DNA from: Eutrophomonas brisbanensis
Lineage (GTDB): Bacteria > Pseudomonadota > Gammaproteobacteria > Burkholderiales > Eutrophovitaceae
Direction of reading: 5' to 3'
NCBI GenBank assembly: GCA_038141705.1
Contig: JAYQIQ010000001.1
Location: 310,001 to 374,000, forward strand
Length of the DNA: 64,000 bases
Position numbers and translations under genes: made by a program. Below the pieces are notes generated by a model. It was not told the origin of the DNA. It did no database searches and saw only the letters and a list, made by a program, of their open reading frames with translations. Shown in pieces: positions 48,110 to 55,858 of the stretch (its first letter is position 1; each line of letters opens with the position of its first letter).

Positions 48110-48494
48110 ATGACTGTCCCTGAAGAGCCTAAGAGAAAAAAGAGGAAGACCTCGTAAGCCTGATAGGTTAATGACTAGACAACAGTGGGAGGATGAATCC
48201 AAGAAAGCCAAAGGACGGCCGAAGGGGATGAGGACTGCAATTAAGAAACTTGAAGAACGCCTCCTATCCGCTAATAGGATTGAAGGAGTTATAGACGCTA
48301 TCGTTCAAGCTGCCGAAGACCCAGAACATAAGAATCAAGCCGCAGCATGGAAACTTATTATGGATAGAATGGCTCCTCTAAGTCATTATGATAAAACAAA
48401 AGGCAATGAAAAGCCAGTCATTCAGATTAACGTATCCTCTATAGACCGCATAGAATCTGGTGTTCAGGACATTGAGGGCGAAGTAATTGAATAA
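48110..48494 (+). CDS. Phage small terminase-like DNA-binding protein, frameshifted
   Basis: The main frame from 48171 gives 107 residues (MTRQQWEDESKKAKGRPKGM, then LEERLLSANRIEGVIDAIVQ). Reading back in that frame gives KRGRPRKPDRL, and a short ORF from 48110 gives MTVPEEPKRKKRKTS. One indel near 48145 would join them into one protein of about 127 residues with two basic GRP (AT-hook-like) motifs. Its position ahead of the terminase large subunit and its helical core suggest a packaging recognition protein; assignment is tentative. Confidence 0.5.
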
Positions 48495-48921
48495 ACTAGC
48501 TGACCAACTTGCTAGACATGAAGGGGTTAAAAGATTCGCCTATAAATGCCCCGCTGGTAAATGGACTATAGGAATAGGAAGGAATATAGACGAGGATGGT
48601 GGATTAGGACTATCCGACAGTGAAATCTATACCCTATTAACTAATGACATTCGTAGAACCGAAGAAGAACTAAGCAATTCATTCAGATTCTTTAACGATT
48701 TAGATAGAGTCCGTAAGGATGCAATGATTAATATTTGCTTCAATATTGGACTACCCCGTCTCAGGAGCTTCAGAGAAGCCCTCAGAGAGATGGAAGCAAA
48801 AAACTACCCTGAGGCCGCAGTTGAGTTTTTAGACTCTCTATGGGCCTCTCAGGTGGGTCAGAGGGCATTAGACGTTACTTACATGATTCAACATGGAGAA
48901 TATCCAGATGAAGGGCGTTAA
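48487..48921 (+). CDS. Phage lysozyme (GH24, T4-type endolysin)
   Basis: 144 residues. The catalytic-glutamate region reads LARHEGVKRFAYKCPAGKWT, followed by IGIGRNIDEDGG with the conserved TxGxGR pattern, and the C-terminal lobe DAMINICFNIGLPRLRSF. It has no signal peptide, so a holin is needed for release. It hydrolyses peptidoglycan. Its start overlaps the end of the preceding gene by 8 bases. Confidence 0.88.
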   Translation: MNKLADQLARHEGVKRFAYKCPAGKWTIGIGRNIDEDGGLGLSDSEIYTLLTNDIRRTEEELSNSFRFFNDLDRVRKDAMINICFNIGLPRLRSFREALREMEAKNYPEAAVEFLDSLWASQVGQRALDVTYMIQHGEYPDEGR

Positions 48922-49084
48922 TCATTATAGAAAAGACGGAACCCTCCATAAGGGTGGTACGCATAAAATGCCCAACGGTGAGTTACATTCGGGCAAGACA
49001 CACACGAAGTCTAGTGTTAGGCTCTACCATTACGGTGAGCTAAGTAAGAAAGCTCAAGATAAAGCACGTTCAAACTGGAAATAG
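48908..49084 (+). CDS. Small basic phage protein
   Basis: 58 residues from ATG 48908 (an in-frame ATG at 48893 is also possible). Readable MKGVNHYRKDGTLHKGGTHK and GELHSGKTHTKSSVRLYHYG. Rich in His, Lys and Gly, no recognised domain. The start overlaps the lysozyme end. Such short proteins are frequent in the structural region of marine phages; function unknown. Confidence 0.6.
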   Translation: MKGVNHYRKDGTLHKGGTHKMPNGELHSGKTHTKSSVRLYHYGELSKKAQDKARSNWK

Positions 49085-49093
49085 GAGATTGTT

Positions 49094-49225
49094 ATGCCTG
49101 GTAAAAAATACGGTATGTCTGGCACAAAAACAAAAAAAGAAACAAAAGAGCAAAGAATGAAAAGGCTTAAAAATGCCAAAACTAGAGGTCGTGGAAGACC
49201 TATCCGAACTGGCGGAGCTAGGTAG
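49094..49225 (+). CDS. Very small basic phage protein
   Basis: 43 residues, with a GGAG site 9 bases upstream. Sequence is Lys/Arg-rich (MPGKKYGMSGTKTKKETKEQ, ending TRGRGRPIRTGGAR), including a GRGRP AT-hook-like motif. Probably binds nucleic acid. No family recognised. Confidence 0.6.
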   Translation: MPGKKYGMSGTKTKKETKEQRMKRLKNAKTRGRGRPIRTGGAR

Positions 49226-49623
49226 TTGGCCTATACCAAACCTAAGTTACGGGAAAGGTTGAAAAACAAGATTATGGCTGGCTCCAAAGGGGGCAAGCCA
49301 GGTCAGTGGTCAGCCAGAAAAGCCCAACTATTAGCCCAAGAATATAAATCTGCGGGCGGTGGTTACAGTGGTAGTAAGACTAAAGCCCAGAAATCCTTAA
49401 AGAAGTGGACTAAGGAAGAATGGGGTACTAAGTCTGGCAAACCCTCCACTCAAGGAAAGGAAGCTACTGGTGAACGCTATTTACCCAAGAAAGCTAGGAA
49501 AAACTAACTAAGAAAGAATATCAAGCCACTTCAAGGAAGAAGCGCGAGGATACAAGAAAAGGAAAACAATTCTCTAAACAACCCAAAAAGATAGCCAAGA
49601 AGACTTCAAGGGCTAGGAAATGA
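49226..49623 (+). CDS. DUF5872-like basic phage protein, frameshifted
   Basis: The first frame (TTG 49226 to 49507) contains KKWTKEEWGTKSGKPSTQG and EATGERYLPKKARKN, the DUF5872 signature. After a one-base shift near 49505 the frame continues LTKKEYQATSRKKREDTRKG to a stop at 49621-49623 (TGA). About 131 residues, strongly basic. DUF5872 occurs in diverse phages and large eukaryotic viruses with unknown function. Confidence 0.65.
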
Positions 49624-49984
49624 GACCAGAAACTTTCTACACCATTGGTAATAACCCCTACTGCTGGGACAACTACTACCATAATGACCGTTCCTACAGG
49701 TTATGAGGCGCGTGTTACTAACGTCTTTGTAACTAACAATACGGGTTCTACTAAAAACTTTAGTGCAGCTTGGGTTAGTGGTGGGACTACTTATTGCCTT
49801 TGCCTCAGCTAAATCTTTGAATAGTAAAGACTTTATTGAATACGGTGGGGAATATGGTCAATTCCTAATCATGGATGAGGGGGATACTATGACGGTAACT
49901 CCTGAAGCTGGCTCTACTTTCGTGGTAATCGTATCTTTCATCCTATTAAAACATGACGGTTCTAAGTTTGACCTAACTGTATGA
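49620..49984 (+). CDS. Phage structural-like protein, frameshifted
   Basis: About 121 residues after reconstruction. Start ATG 49620 overlaps the previous stop (ATGA). Frame changes near 49635 and 49785 give VITPTAGTTTTIMTVPTGYE, VTNVFVTNNTGSTKNFSAAW, then YGGEYGQFLIMDEGDTMTVT. The all-beta pattern with repeated VTNNTG-like strands resembles phage head or neck decoration proteins of the pelagic phages, but no family can be named. Overlaps the terminase start by 4 bases. Confidence 0.55.
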
Positions 49985-51225
49985 ACTTAGACATCAACCT
50001 ATTAACTTGGCAGCAGGAAGTCTGGAACGACCCAACCCGCTTCAAGGTAGTCGCAGCAGGCCGTAGGACAGGGAAATCCCGTCTTGCGGCTTATTTGCTT
50101 CTAGTGAATGCTTTACAAGCTGATAAAGGCCACGTTTTCTATGTAGCCCCTACTCAAGGTCAGGCTAGGGATATTATGTGGAATCACCTCCTAGAACTAG
50201 GTGGGGATATGGTTGAAGGCTCCCACGTTAATAACTTACAGATTAAGCTAATTAACGGCATTACCATTTCGTTAAAGGGTGCTGACAGACCAGAAACTAT
50301 GCGGGGTGTAAGTCTAGCCTACTTAGTATTAGACGAATACGCAGACATGAAGCCTGACGTTTGGGAGTTGATTTTACGCCCAGCCCTGTCAGACTTAAAA
50401 GCTAGTGCTTTGTTCATTGGGACACCAATGGGTAGAAACCATTTCTATGACCTCTACAAACAAGCTGAGTTAGGTGGCGACCCCAATTTCAAAGCATGGC
50501 ATTACACAAGTTACGATAATAACTTATTAGATAAATCTGAAATTGACCAAGCTAAAGTCTCCATGTCTTCCTATGCTTTTAGACAGGAGTTCATGGCATC
50601 CTTTGAGGCTAGGGGTTCTGAGATGTTTAAGGAATCCTGGGTCAAGTTTTCTGAAGAAGAACCTGATGGTGATTACTATATAGCTATTGACTTAGCTGGC
50701 TTTGAAGAAGTTGGCAAAAAGAACAAAACCAAAAATCTTGACAACACCGCTATAGCTGTAGTAAAGGTGGGTAGCCAAGGGTGGTGGGTTAAGGATATAA
50801 TTACGGGTAGGTGGTCTTTAGACCAGACTGCTCAGAAGATTTTTCAGGCCGTTAGGGACTATCAGCCTATCTATGTGGGAATAGAGAAAGGTATTGCGCG
50901 TCAAGCTGTAATGTCTCCCTTAACTGACCTTATGAAGAAGTATTCGCGTTTCTTTAGGGTTGAAGAGTTAACCCATGGAAACAAGAAGAAAACTGATAGG
51001 GTCATGTGGGCGTTACAGGGAAGATTTGAGAATGGGCTTATTAACCTTAACAAAGGGGAATGGAACATTCAATTCTTGGACGAGCTATTTCAATTCCCTG
51101 ACGCTCTGACACATGACGATATGATTGACTCTTTAGCCTATATAGACCAGTTGGCTAACGTCACATATTCGTATGATTTTGAAGAAGACCATTTTGAAGC
51201 CGTAGATATGGTAGCTGGTTACTAA
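49981..51225 (+). CDS. terL: Phage terminase large subunit
   Basis: 414 residues, intact. ATPase domain: Walker A VVAAGRRTGKSRLAAYLLL, Walker B ending LVLDEYADMKP, coupling motif FIGTPMGRNHFYD. C-terminal RNase-H-like nuclease domain: YYIAIDLAGFEE (first Asp) and LTHDDMIDSLAYI (last Asp). It drives and cuts DNA during head filling. Start overlaps the preceding stop by ATGA. This is one of the clearest phage markers in the segment. Confidence 0.94.
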   Translation: MNLDINLLTWQQEVWNDPTRFKVVAAGRRTGKSRLAAYLLLVNALQADKGHVFYVAPTQGQARDIMWNHLLELGGDMVEGSHVNNLQIKLINGITISLKGADRPETMRGVSLAYLVLDEYADMKPDVWELILRPALSDLKASALFIGTPMGRNHFYDLYKQAELGGDPNFKAWHYTSYDNNLLDKSEIDQAKVSMSSYAFRQEFMASFEARGSEMFKESWVKFSEEEPDGDYYIAIDLAGFEEVGKKNKTKNLDNTAIAVVKVGSQGWWVKDIITGRWSLDQTAQKIFQAVRDYQPIYVGIEKGIARQAVMSPLTDLMKKYSRFFRVEELTHGNKKKTDRVMWALQGRFENGLINLNKGEWNIQFLDELFQFPDALTHDDMIDSLAYIDQLANVTYSYDFEEDHFEAVDMVAGY

Positions 51226-51226
51226 T

Positions 51227-53137
51227 ATGCTTGATAAAGAAGAGTTTACGATTCTACAAAGGGTTGAAGATTGGGTCATGGAGAAGTGTGACTCATGGCG
51301 TGACCACTTTGATAACAATTATCAAGATAGGTTTGAAGAGTACAACCGTCTGTGGAGAGGCCAATTTTCCGCAGAGGATAGGACTCGTGACTCTGAAAGA
51401 AGCCAGATTGTATCCCCTGCTCTCCAACAAGCCGTAGAATCTGCCGTAGCTGAGATTGAGGAAGCTACCTTTGGAAGGGGTAGGTTCTTTGACATTAAGG
51501 ACGATTTGAGAGATGGTGAACCTCAAGACGTTGTTTACTTAAGAGAGCAGTTAAATAAAGACTTCAAACAGAATAAAGCTAGGAAGGGCGTTGCGGAGTG
51601 TCTGATAAACGCCGCCGTCTATGGAACTGGCATTGCAGAAATAGTGCTGCAAGAAGAAAAAGAAATGAAGCCAGCCTCCCAACCAATAATGGAAGGGCAG
51701 ATGCAGGCAGTAGGGGTAAACATAGCAGACAGGACAGTCTGTAAATTACGCCCAGTATTACCCCAGAACTTCTTAATTGACCCCGTAGCTACTTCCATTG
51801 AAGAGGCTATAGGTGTCGCCATTGATGAGTACGTTCCCTATCATCAAGTAGAGATACTCCAAGAGAGTGGTGTGTACAAGGACGTAGACATCACATTCGC
51901 TTACGAAGATTCCGACCTAGACCCCGACCCTGAACTTACCGACCAGCCCGATGAGAAGGTTCGCCTTACTAAATACTACGGCTTAGTACCTAAGTATTTA
52001 GTTGAAGATGAAGAAGACTTTGAAATTGAGGACGAAGACGGTCACTACATTGAATGTATTATCGTAATTGCTAACGGTGGTACGTTACTTAAAGTAGAAA
52101 GAAACCCTTACATGATGGGCGATAGACCTGTCATAGCTTTCCCTTGGGATATAGTTCCTGGACGATTCTGGGGTAGGGGAATCTGTGAGAAGGGATATAA
52201 CTCTCAAAAGGCTTTAGACGCTGAGTTAAGAGCTAGGATTGATGCCCTAGCATTAACCGTCCACCCAATGATGGCTATGGATGCTACCCGTCTACCAAGG
52301 GGTGCAAGGCCAGAAGTCCGACCTGGAAAGATACTATTAACCAATGGCGACCCAAGAGAAGTATTGCAACCTTTCAACTTTGGGCAGGTTAATCAGATTA
52401 CTTTTGCTCAGGCTAATGAACTCCAGAAGATGGTTCAAACCGCTACTGGTGCTATAGATTCTGCTGGTATTCCAGGCTCTATTAACGGTGAGGCAACTGC
52501 TGCTGGTATCTCTATGTCTCTTGGTGCAATTATCAAGAGGCATAAGAGAACTCTTATTAACTTCCAAGAGTCTTTTTTGATACCATTCGTGACAAAAGTA
52601 GCACACAGGTATATGCAGTTTGAGCCTGAAATCTACCCTGTTAACGATTATAAGTTTGAAGTCATTTCCTCTTTGGGGATTATTGCTAGGGAATACGAAG
52701 TAACTCAATTAGTACAACTGCTTCAGACTATGGGTTCAGACTCACCTCTGTATCCAGTATTAATACAATCTATTATAGATAACATGAACATCTCCAATAG
52801 GGAGCAATTGATTCAGGTTATCCAGCAAGCCTCTCAGCCTAATCCTGAACAACAGCAGGCGGCTCAGATTGCTCAACAAGTACAGATGGAGTTCCAGCAG
52901 TCTCAGACTAACGCCCTTAACGGGCAGGCTGCGGAGTCTCAGGCTAGGGCTAATAAGATTGTCCAAGAGACTAAAGCAATTCCTGTTGAGCTTGAGAACG
53001 ATAGGATTAAGGCCGTTGCTACTAACTTGAAGGCTGGTACTGAGGACGATAAAGAGTTTGAAAGGCGAATGAAGGTAACTGACAAACTACTGGAGGAGAG
53101 AAGGCTTAACCTAGAAACGGCTAAGGCTTTGTCGTAA
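51227..53137 (+). CDS. Phage portal protein
   Basis: 636 residues, intact, directly after terL. Typical podoviral portal pattern: aromatic-rich N-terminus (WRDHFDNNYQDRFEEYNRLW), a central domain with PFPWDIVPGRFWGRGICEKG-type text and QKMVQTATGAIDSAGIPGSI, and a long Gln-rich helical barrel at the C-terminus (NPEQQQAAQIAQQVQMEFQQ). It forms the dodecameric DNA gate in the capsid. Confidence 0.88.
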   Translation: MLDKEEFTILQRVEDWVMEKCDSWRDHFDNNYQDRFEEYNRLWRGQFSAEDRTRDSERSQIVSPALQQAVESAVAEIEEATFGRGRFFDIKDDLRDGEPQDVVYLREQLNKDFKQNKARKGVAECLINAAVYGTGIAEIVLQEEKEMKPASQPIMEGQMQAVGVNIADRTVCKLRPVLPQNFLIDPVATSIEEAIGVAIDEYVPYHQVEILQESGVYKDVDITFAYEDSDLDPDPELTDQPDEKVRLTKYYGLVPKYLVEDEEDFEIEDEDGHYIECIIVIANGGTLLKVERNPYMMGDRPVIAFPWDIVPGRFWGRGICEKGYNSQKALDAELRARIDALALTVHPMMAMDATRLPRGARPEVRPGKILLTNGDPREVLQPFNFGQVNQITFAQANELQKMVQTATGAIDSAGIPGSINGEATAAGISMSLGAIIKRHKRTLINFQESFLIPFVTKVAHRYMQFEPEIYPVNDYKFEVISSLGIIAREYEVTQLVQLLQTMGSDSPLYPVLIQSIIDNMNISNREQLIQVIQQASQPNPEQQQAAQIAQQVQMEFQQSQTNALNGQAAESQARANKIVQETKAIPVELENDRIKAVATNLKAGTEDDKEFERRMKVTDKLLEERRLNLETAKALS

Positions 53138-53283
53138 TGATTACTAATCAGGAAATGCAAAACATCCTTGACCAGATTAATGTCATTGTTAAGGGTTTGG
53201 AGCAAAGAATTGTAAAGTTGGAGGAGGCTAGTAAGCCTAAGAAGGGTGGACAGAGAAACGGAAAAGCATTACCAGAGTCTTAA
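53137..53283 (+). CDS. Small coiled-coil phage protein
   Basis: 48 residues. Heptad pattern MQNILDQINVIVKGLEQRIV then KLEEASKPKKGGQRNG. ATG overlaps the portal stop by one base (TAATG), so it is translationally coupled. Function unknown. Confidence 0.65.
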   Translation: MITNQEMQNILDQINVIVKGLEQRIVKLEEASKPKKGGQRNGKALPES

Positions 53284-53483
53284 GGATATGTTCCGAACAG
53301 ACGGCTGGAAAGTATTAATGGATGAGCTTAAGAATAATGCTCTCCAAATTAATTCTGTAGAGGCTACAAAAGATAACGAGGAATTAAACTTCCGTAAGGG
53401 ACAAGTTAAATATCCTTGCTTTTGTGCTTAATATGGAGTCTACCGTTGAACATTATGTAGAGGGTAGCAATGATTCTGTTTGA
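53246..53483 (+). CDS. Conserved phage protein, frameshifted
   Basis: About 78 residues. GTG start inside the end of the preceding coiled-coil gene. First frame: HYQSLKDMFRTDGWKVLMDE and NSVEATKDNEELNFRKGQ. One base change near 53405 gives LNILAFVLNMESTVEHYVEG and a stop at 53483. Helical small proteins like this often lie between portal and scaffold genes in marine T7-like phages. Function unknown. Confidence 0.6.
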
Positions 53484-53700
53484 TTTTATGTGCAAAGTTG
53501 GTCATGTGAATGAAAAACTTGTTCCACGTGGAACCGAACAGATTGATTGTCCTCAATGTAATGAGGTAGCAACGAAGGTCATCCCTGCTGTCAGGTGTAG
53601 TCTTGACCCCACTTCTGGACATTTTCCAGGTGCAACAGATAAGTGGGTGCGAGCCAGAGAGCAGAAGATGAAACTAGAACGTAAGGCAGCCGAACAATAG
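53470..53700 (+). CDS. Zinc-ribbon phage protein (FmdB-like)
   Basis: 76 residues. A zinc ribbon is readable: DFMCKVGHVNEKLV supplies the first knuckle and IDCPQCNEVATKVI the second, as in FmdB-type regulatory ribbons. A basic helical C-terminus follows (REQKMKLERKAAEQ). Overlaps the previous gene by 14 bases. Role in the phage unknown. Confidence 0.7.
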   Translation: MILFDFMCKVGHVNEKLVPRGTEQIDCPQCNEVATKVIPAVRCSLDPTSGHFPGATDKWVRAREQKMKLERKAAEQ

Positions 53701-53741
53701 TCCAAAAGGGTAGCTAGAGTCGGTCTTAACGGAGTTTGATA

Positions 53742-54512
53742 ATGGCAAGACTAATTGACCCAGTAGAGGTAGATGAAACGGAACAGGTAGAAGATGTCCA
53801 ACAAGAAGCTGAAACCGAAACGGTAGAAGCATCGGAAGGGGTAGCAGACGTTCCACCTGAATATCAAGGTAAGACACAGGCAGAACTTATCAAGATGCAC
53901 CAAGAGGCTTCAAGCCGACTGGGAAGTCAAGGTAGCGAAGTTGGTGAATTACGAAGGATAGTAGACGATTTCATTCTTAAACAGTCAGAAACGAAAGCAC
54001 CTGAACCTGCTGAAGAGGTAGATTTTTTTGCTGACCCTGACAAAGCTGTAGAAAGTAAGATTGCGAACCACCCTGCTATTAGGGAGGCTCAAGAGACTAC
54101 TCTACGGATTAGACAGGAACAAGCTAAACAGGAGTTAATTAACAAGCATCCAGACGCGCAAGAGATTATTCAGACCCCAGAATTTATTAACTGGGTTAAG
54201 AGTGATGATATTCGCATGGAGCTTCTTACTCGTGCTGACCAACAGTATGACAGTAAAGCTGCTGATAACTTGTTTTCTCAATGGAAACAAATTAAACAGT
54301 CTTCTGAAGCTGCTGTTCAAAATGAGGTTGAGGCTAGGAAGGATACTGTTAAACGAGCTTCTACAGGTGGGGCCAAGGGTAGTACCGAAGCACCCTCCAA
54401 AAAGATATACCGAAGGGCAGATATTATTGAACTTATGAAGACTGACCCAAGGCGTTATCAAAGTATGGAGCCTGAAATTAGAAAGGCTTATATGGAGAAG
54501 CGCGTAAGATGA
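53742..54512 (+). CDS. Phage scaffold protein
   Basis: 256 residues from ATG 53742, with GGAG upstream. Very acidic N-terminus (VDETEQVEDVQQEAETETVE), long charged helices (RLGSQGSEVGELRRIVDDFI) and a basic C-terminus (RKAYMEKRVR), the usual scaffold composition. It lies immediately before the major capsid gene, the conserved location for the assembly scaffold. Confidence 0.8.
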   Translation: MARLIDPVEVDETEQVEDVQQEAETETVEASEGVADVPPEYQGKTQAELIKMHQEASSRLGSQGSEVGELRRIVDDFILKQSETKAPEPAEEVDFFADPDKAVESKIANHPAIREAQETTLRIRQEQAKQELINKHPDAQEIIQTPEFINWVKSDDIRMELLTRADQQYDSKAADNLFSQWKQIKQSSEAAVQNEVEARKDTVKRASTGGAKGSTEAPSKKIYRRADIIELMKTDPRRYQSMEPEIRKAYMEKRVR

Positions 54513-54523
54513 GGTAATTTACA

Positions 54524-55528
54524 ATGGCTGGTGAAACTTCTGGTGCGTTTTTTACTGCAAACGCAACTGTAGACAAAACCGCAGCGGCTACTTTTGTACC
54601 TGAAATATGGTCTGATGAAGTAATTGCTGCTTATCAAAAATCTCTGAAGATGGCTCCTCTTGTTAAGACCATGACTATGTCTGGTAACAAGGGTGATGTT
54701 ATCCACATTCCTAAGCCTACTCGTGGTAGCGCAAATGCTAAGGCAGAAGCCGTAGCAGTTACTATGCAGGCTAATCTGGAAAGTGAAACCACTATCACTA
54801 TTAACCGTCACTACGAGTATTCTCGTCTGATTGAAGACATTGTTGAAGTTCAGGCTCTTGCCTCACTCCGACAGTTCTACACTGAAGATGCTGGTTACGC
54901 TCTGGCGAAGCAAGTTGATGATGACCTGTTTCGTGCTGGTACTGGTTTTGGTAGTGGTACTTTTGACCTAACTGTTCCTGTTACTGGTACTTGTACTGGT
55001 ACTGCATGGGAAGGTGCAAACACTTTCTTTGTGGACGCATCCAATGGTCTGACCGCTTACACCGACGATACTGTCGTAGCTGCTGATGTATTTACTGATG
55101 CTGGCTTTCGTGCGTTGATTAAGCGTATGGACGATAATGATGTCCCAATGACTGACAGAGCGTTCATTATCCCACCTGCATTGCGTTCAGCAATCATGGG
55201 TACTGAGCGTTATGTATCATCTGATTTTCGTGACGGTGCTACAGTTCAATCTGGACTGATTGGCTCTGTATACGGAATTGACATTTACGTCTCTTCTAAC
55301 TGCCCACTGATTGAAGACGCAACTTCCAACTCTGTTGGTACTGCGGACGTTCGTGGTGCATATCTCATTCACAAGGATGCACTTGTTCTTGCTGAGCAGA
55401 TGAGCGTTCGCTCTCAGACTCAGTACAAGCAAGAGTACCTGTCAACTCTGTACACTGCTGACACCCTTTATGGTGTTCAAGCACATCGTCCAGAGGGCGG
55501 GTTTATCCTCTGTGTACCTGACGTATAA
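54524..55528 (+). CDS. Phage major capsid protein
   Basis: 334 residues, intact, GAGG upstream. HK97-fold major capsid protein of the T7-like type: AATFVPEIWSDEVIAAYQKS, VIHIPKPTRGSANAKAEAVA, RHYEYSRLIEDIVEVQALAS, and the C-terminus AEQMSVRSQTQYKQEYLSTL followed by YGVQAHRPEGGFIL. Followed by a strong hairpin, in keeping with high expression. Confidence 0.9.
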   Translation: MAGETSGAFFTANATVDKTAAATFVPEIWSDEVIAAYQKSLKMAPLVKTMTMSGNKGDVIHIPKPTRGSANAKAEAVAVTMQANLESETTITINRHYEYSRLIEDIVEVQALASLRQFYTEDAGYALAKQVDDDLFRAGTGFGSGTFDLTVPVTGTCTGTAWEGANTFFVDASNGLTAYTDDTVVAADVFTDAGFRALIKRMDDNDVPMTDRAFIIPPALRSAIMGTERYVSSDFRDGATVQSGLIGSVYGIDIYVSSNCPLIEDATSNSVGTADVRGAYLIHKDALVLAEQMSVRSQTQYKQEYLSTLYTADTLYGVQAHRPEGGFILCVPDV

Positions 55529-55541
55529 GTTAGGATAGGTT

Positions 55542-55557
55542 GGGGGCTTCGGCCCCC
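55542..55557 (+). terminator. UUCG hairpin after major capsid gene
   Basis: GGGGGC-TTCG-GCCCCC, a 6-bp perfect GC stem with the extra-stable UUCG tetraloop, 14 bases after the capsid stop. No T-run follows, so it may act as a partial terminator or mRNA 3' stabiliser rather than a full rho-independent terminator. Confidence 0.6.
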
Positions 55558-55569
55558 TGACTACTTATT

Positions 55570-55853
55570 ATGAAAAAGAAAGACCCAAGATTAGCAAGAG
55601 TCGGAGTATCTGGTTTTAACAAACCTAAGAGGACTCCTAATCACCCTACTAAAAGCCACGTTGTTGTAGCTAAGTGTGGGGATGGAAGTGTTAAGACAAT
55701 TCGCTTTGGTCAGCAGGGCGTTAAAGGTGCTGGCAAGAATCCGAAGACAGCGGCAGAAAAGGCGAGGAGGAAGTCTTTTAAGGCGCGTCATGCAAAGAAC
55801 ATTCAAAAGGTAAATGTTCAGCAGCTTACTGGGCAGATAAAGTTAAGTGGTGA
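55570..55853 (+). CDS. Small basic conserved phage protein, frameshifted
   Basis: About 94 residues. KKDPRLARVGVSGFNKPKRT and KTAAEKARRKSFKARHAKN are in the first frame. One lost A near 55808 moves the end to GKCSAAYWADKVKW and TGA at 55851. This ending (SAAYWADKVKW-type) is common in small proteins next to capsid genes of marine podoviruses; function unknown, possibly nucleic-acid-binding. Confidence 0.65.
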
Positions 55854-55858
55854 AATAA

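Noticed and set aside
22900..48110. Direct repeat of the ssrA 3' end marking an island right border
   Set aside because: Scanning by eye, no second copy of TTCGATTCTCCCCGCCTCC was seen at the right end of segment 2.
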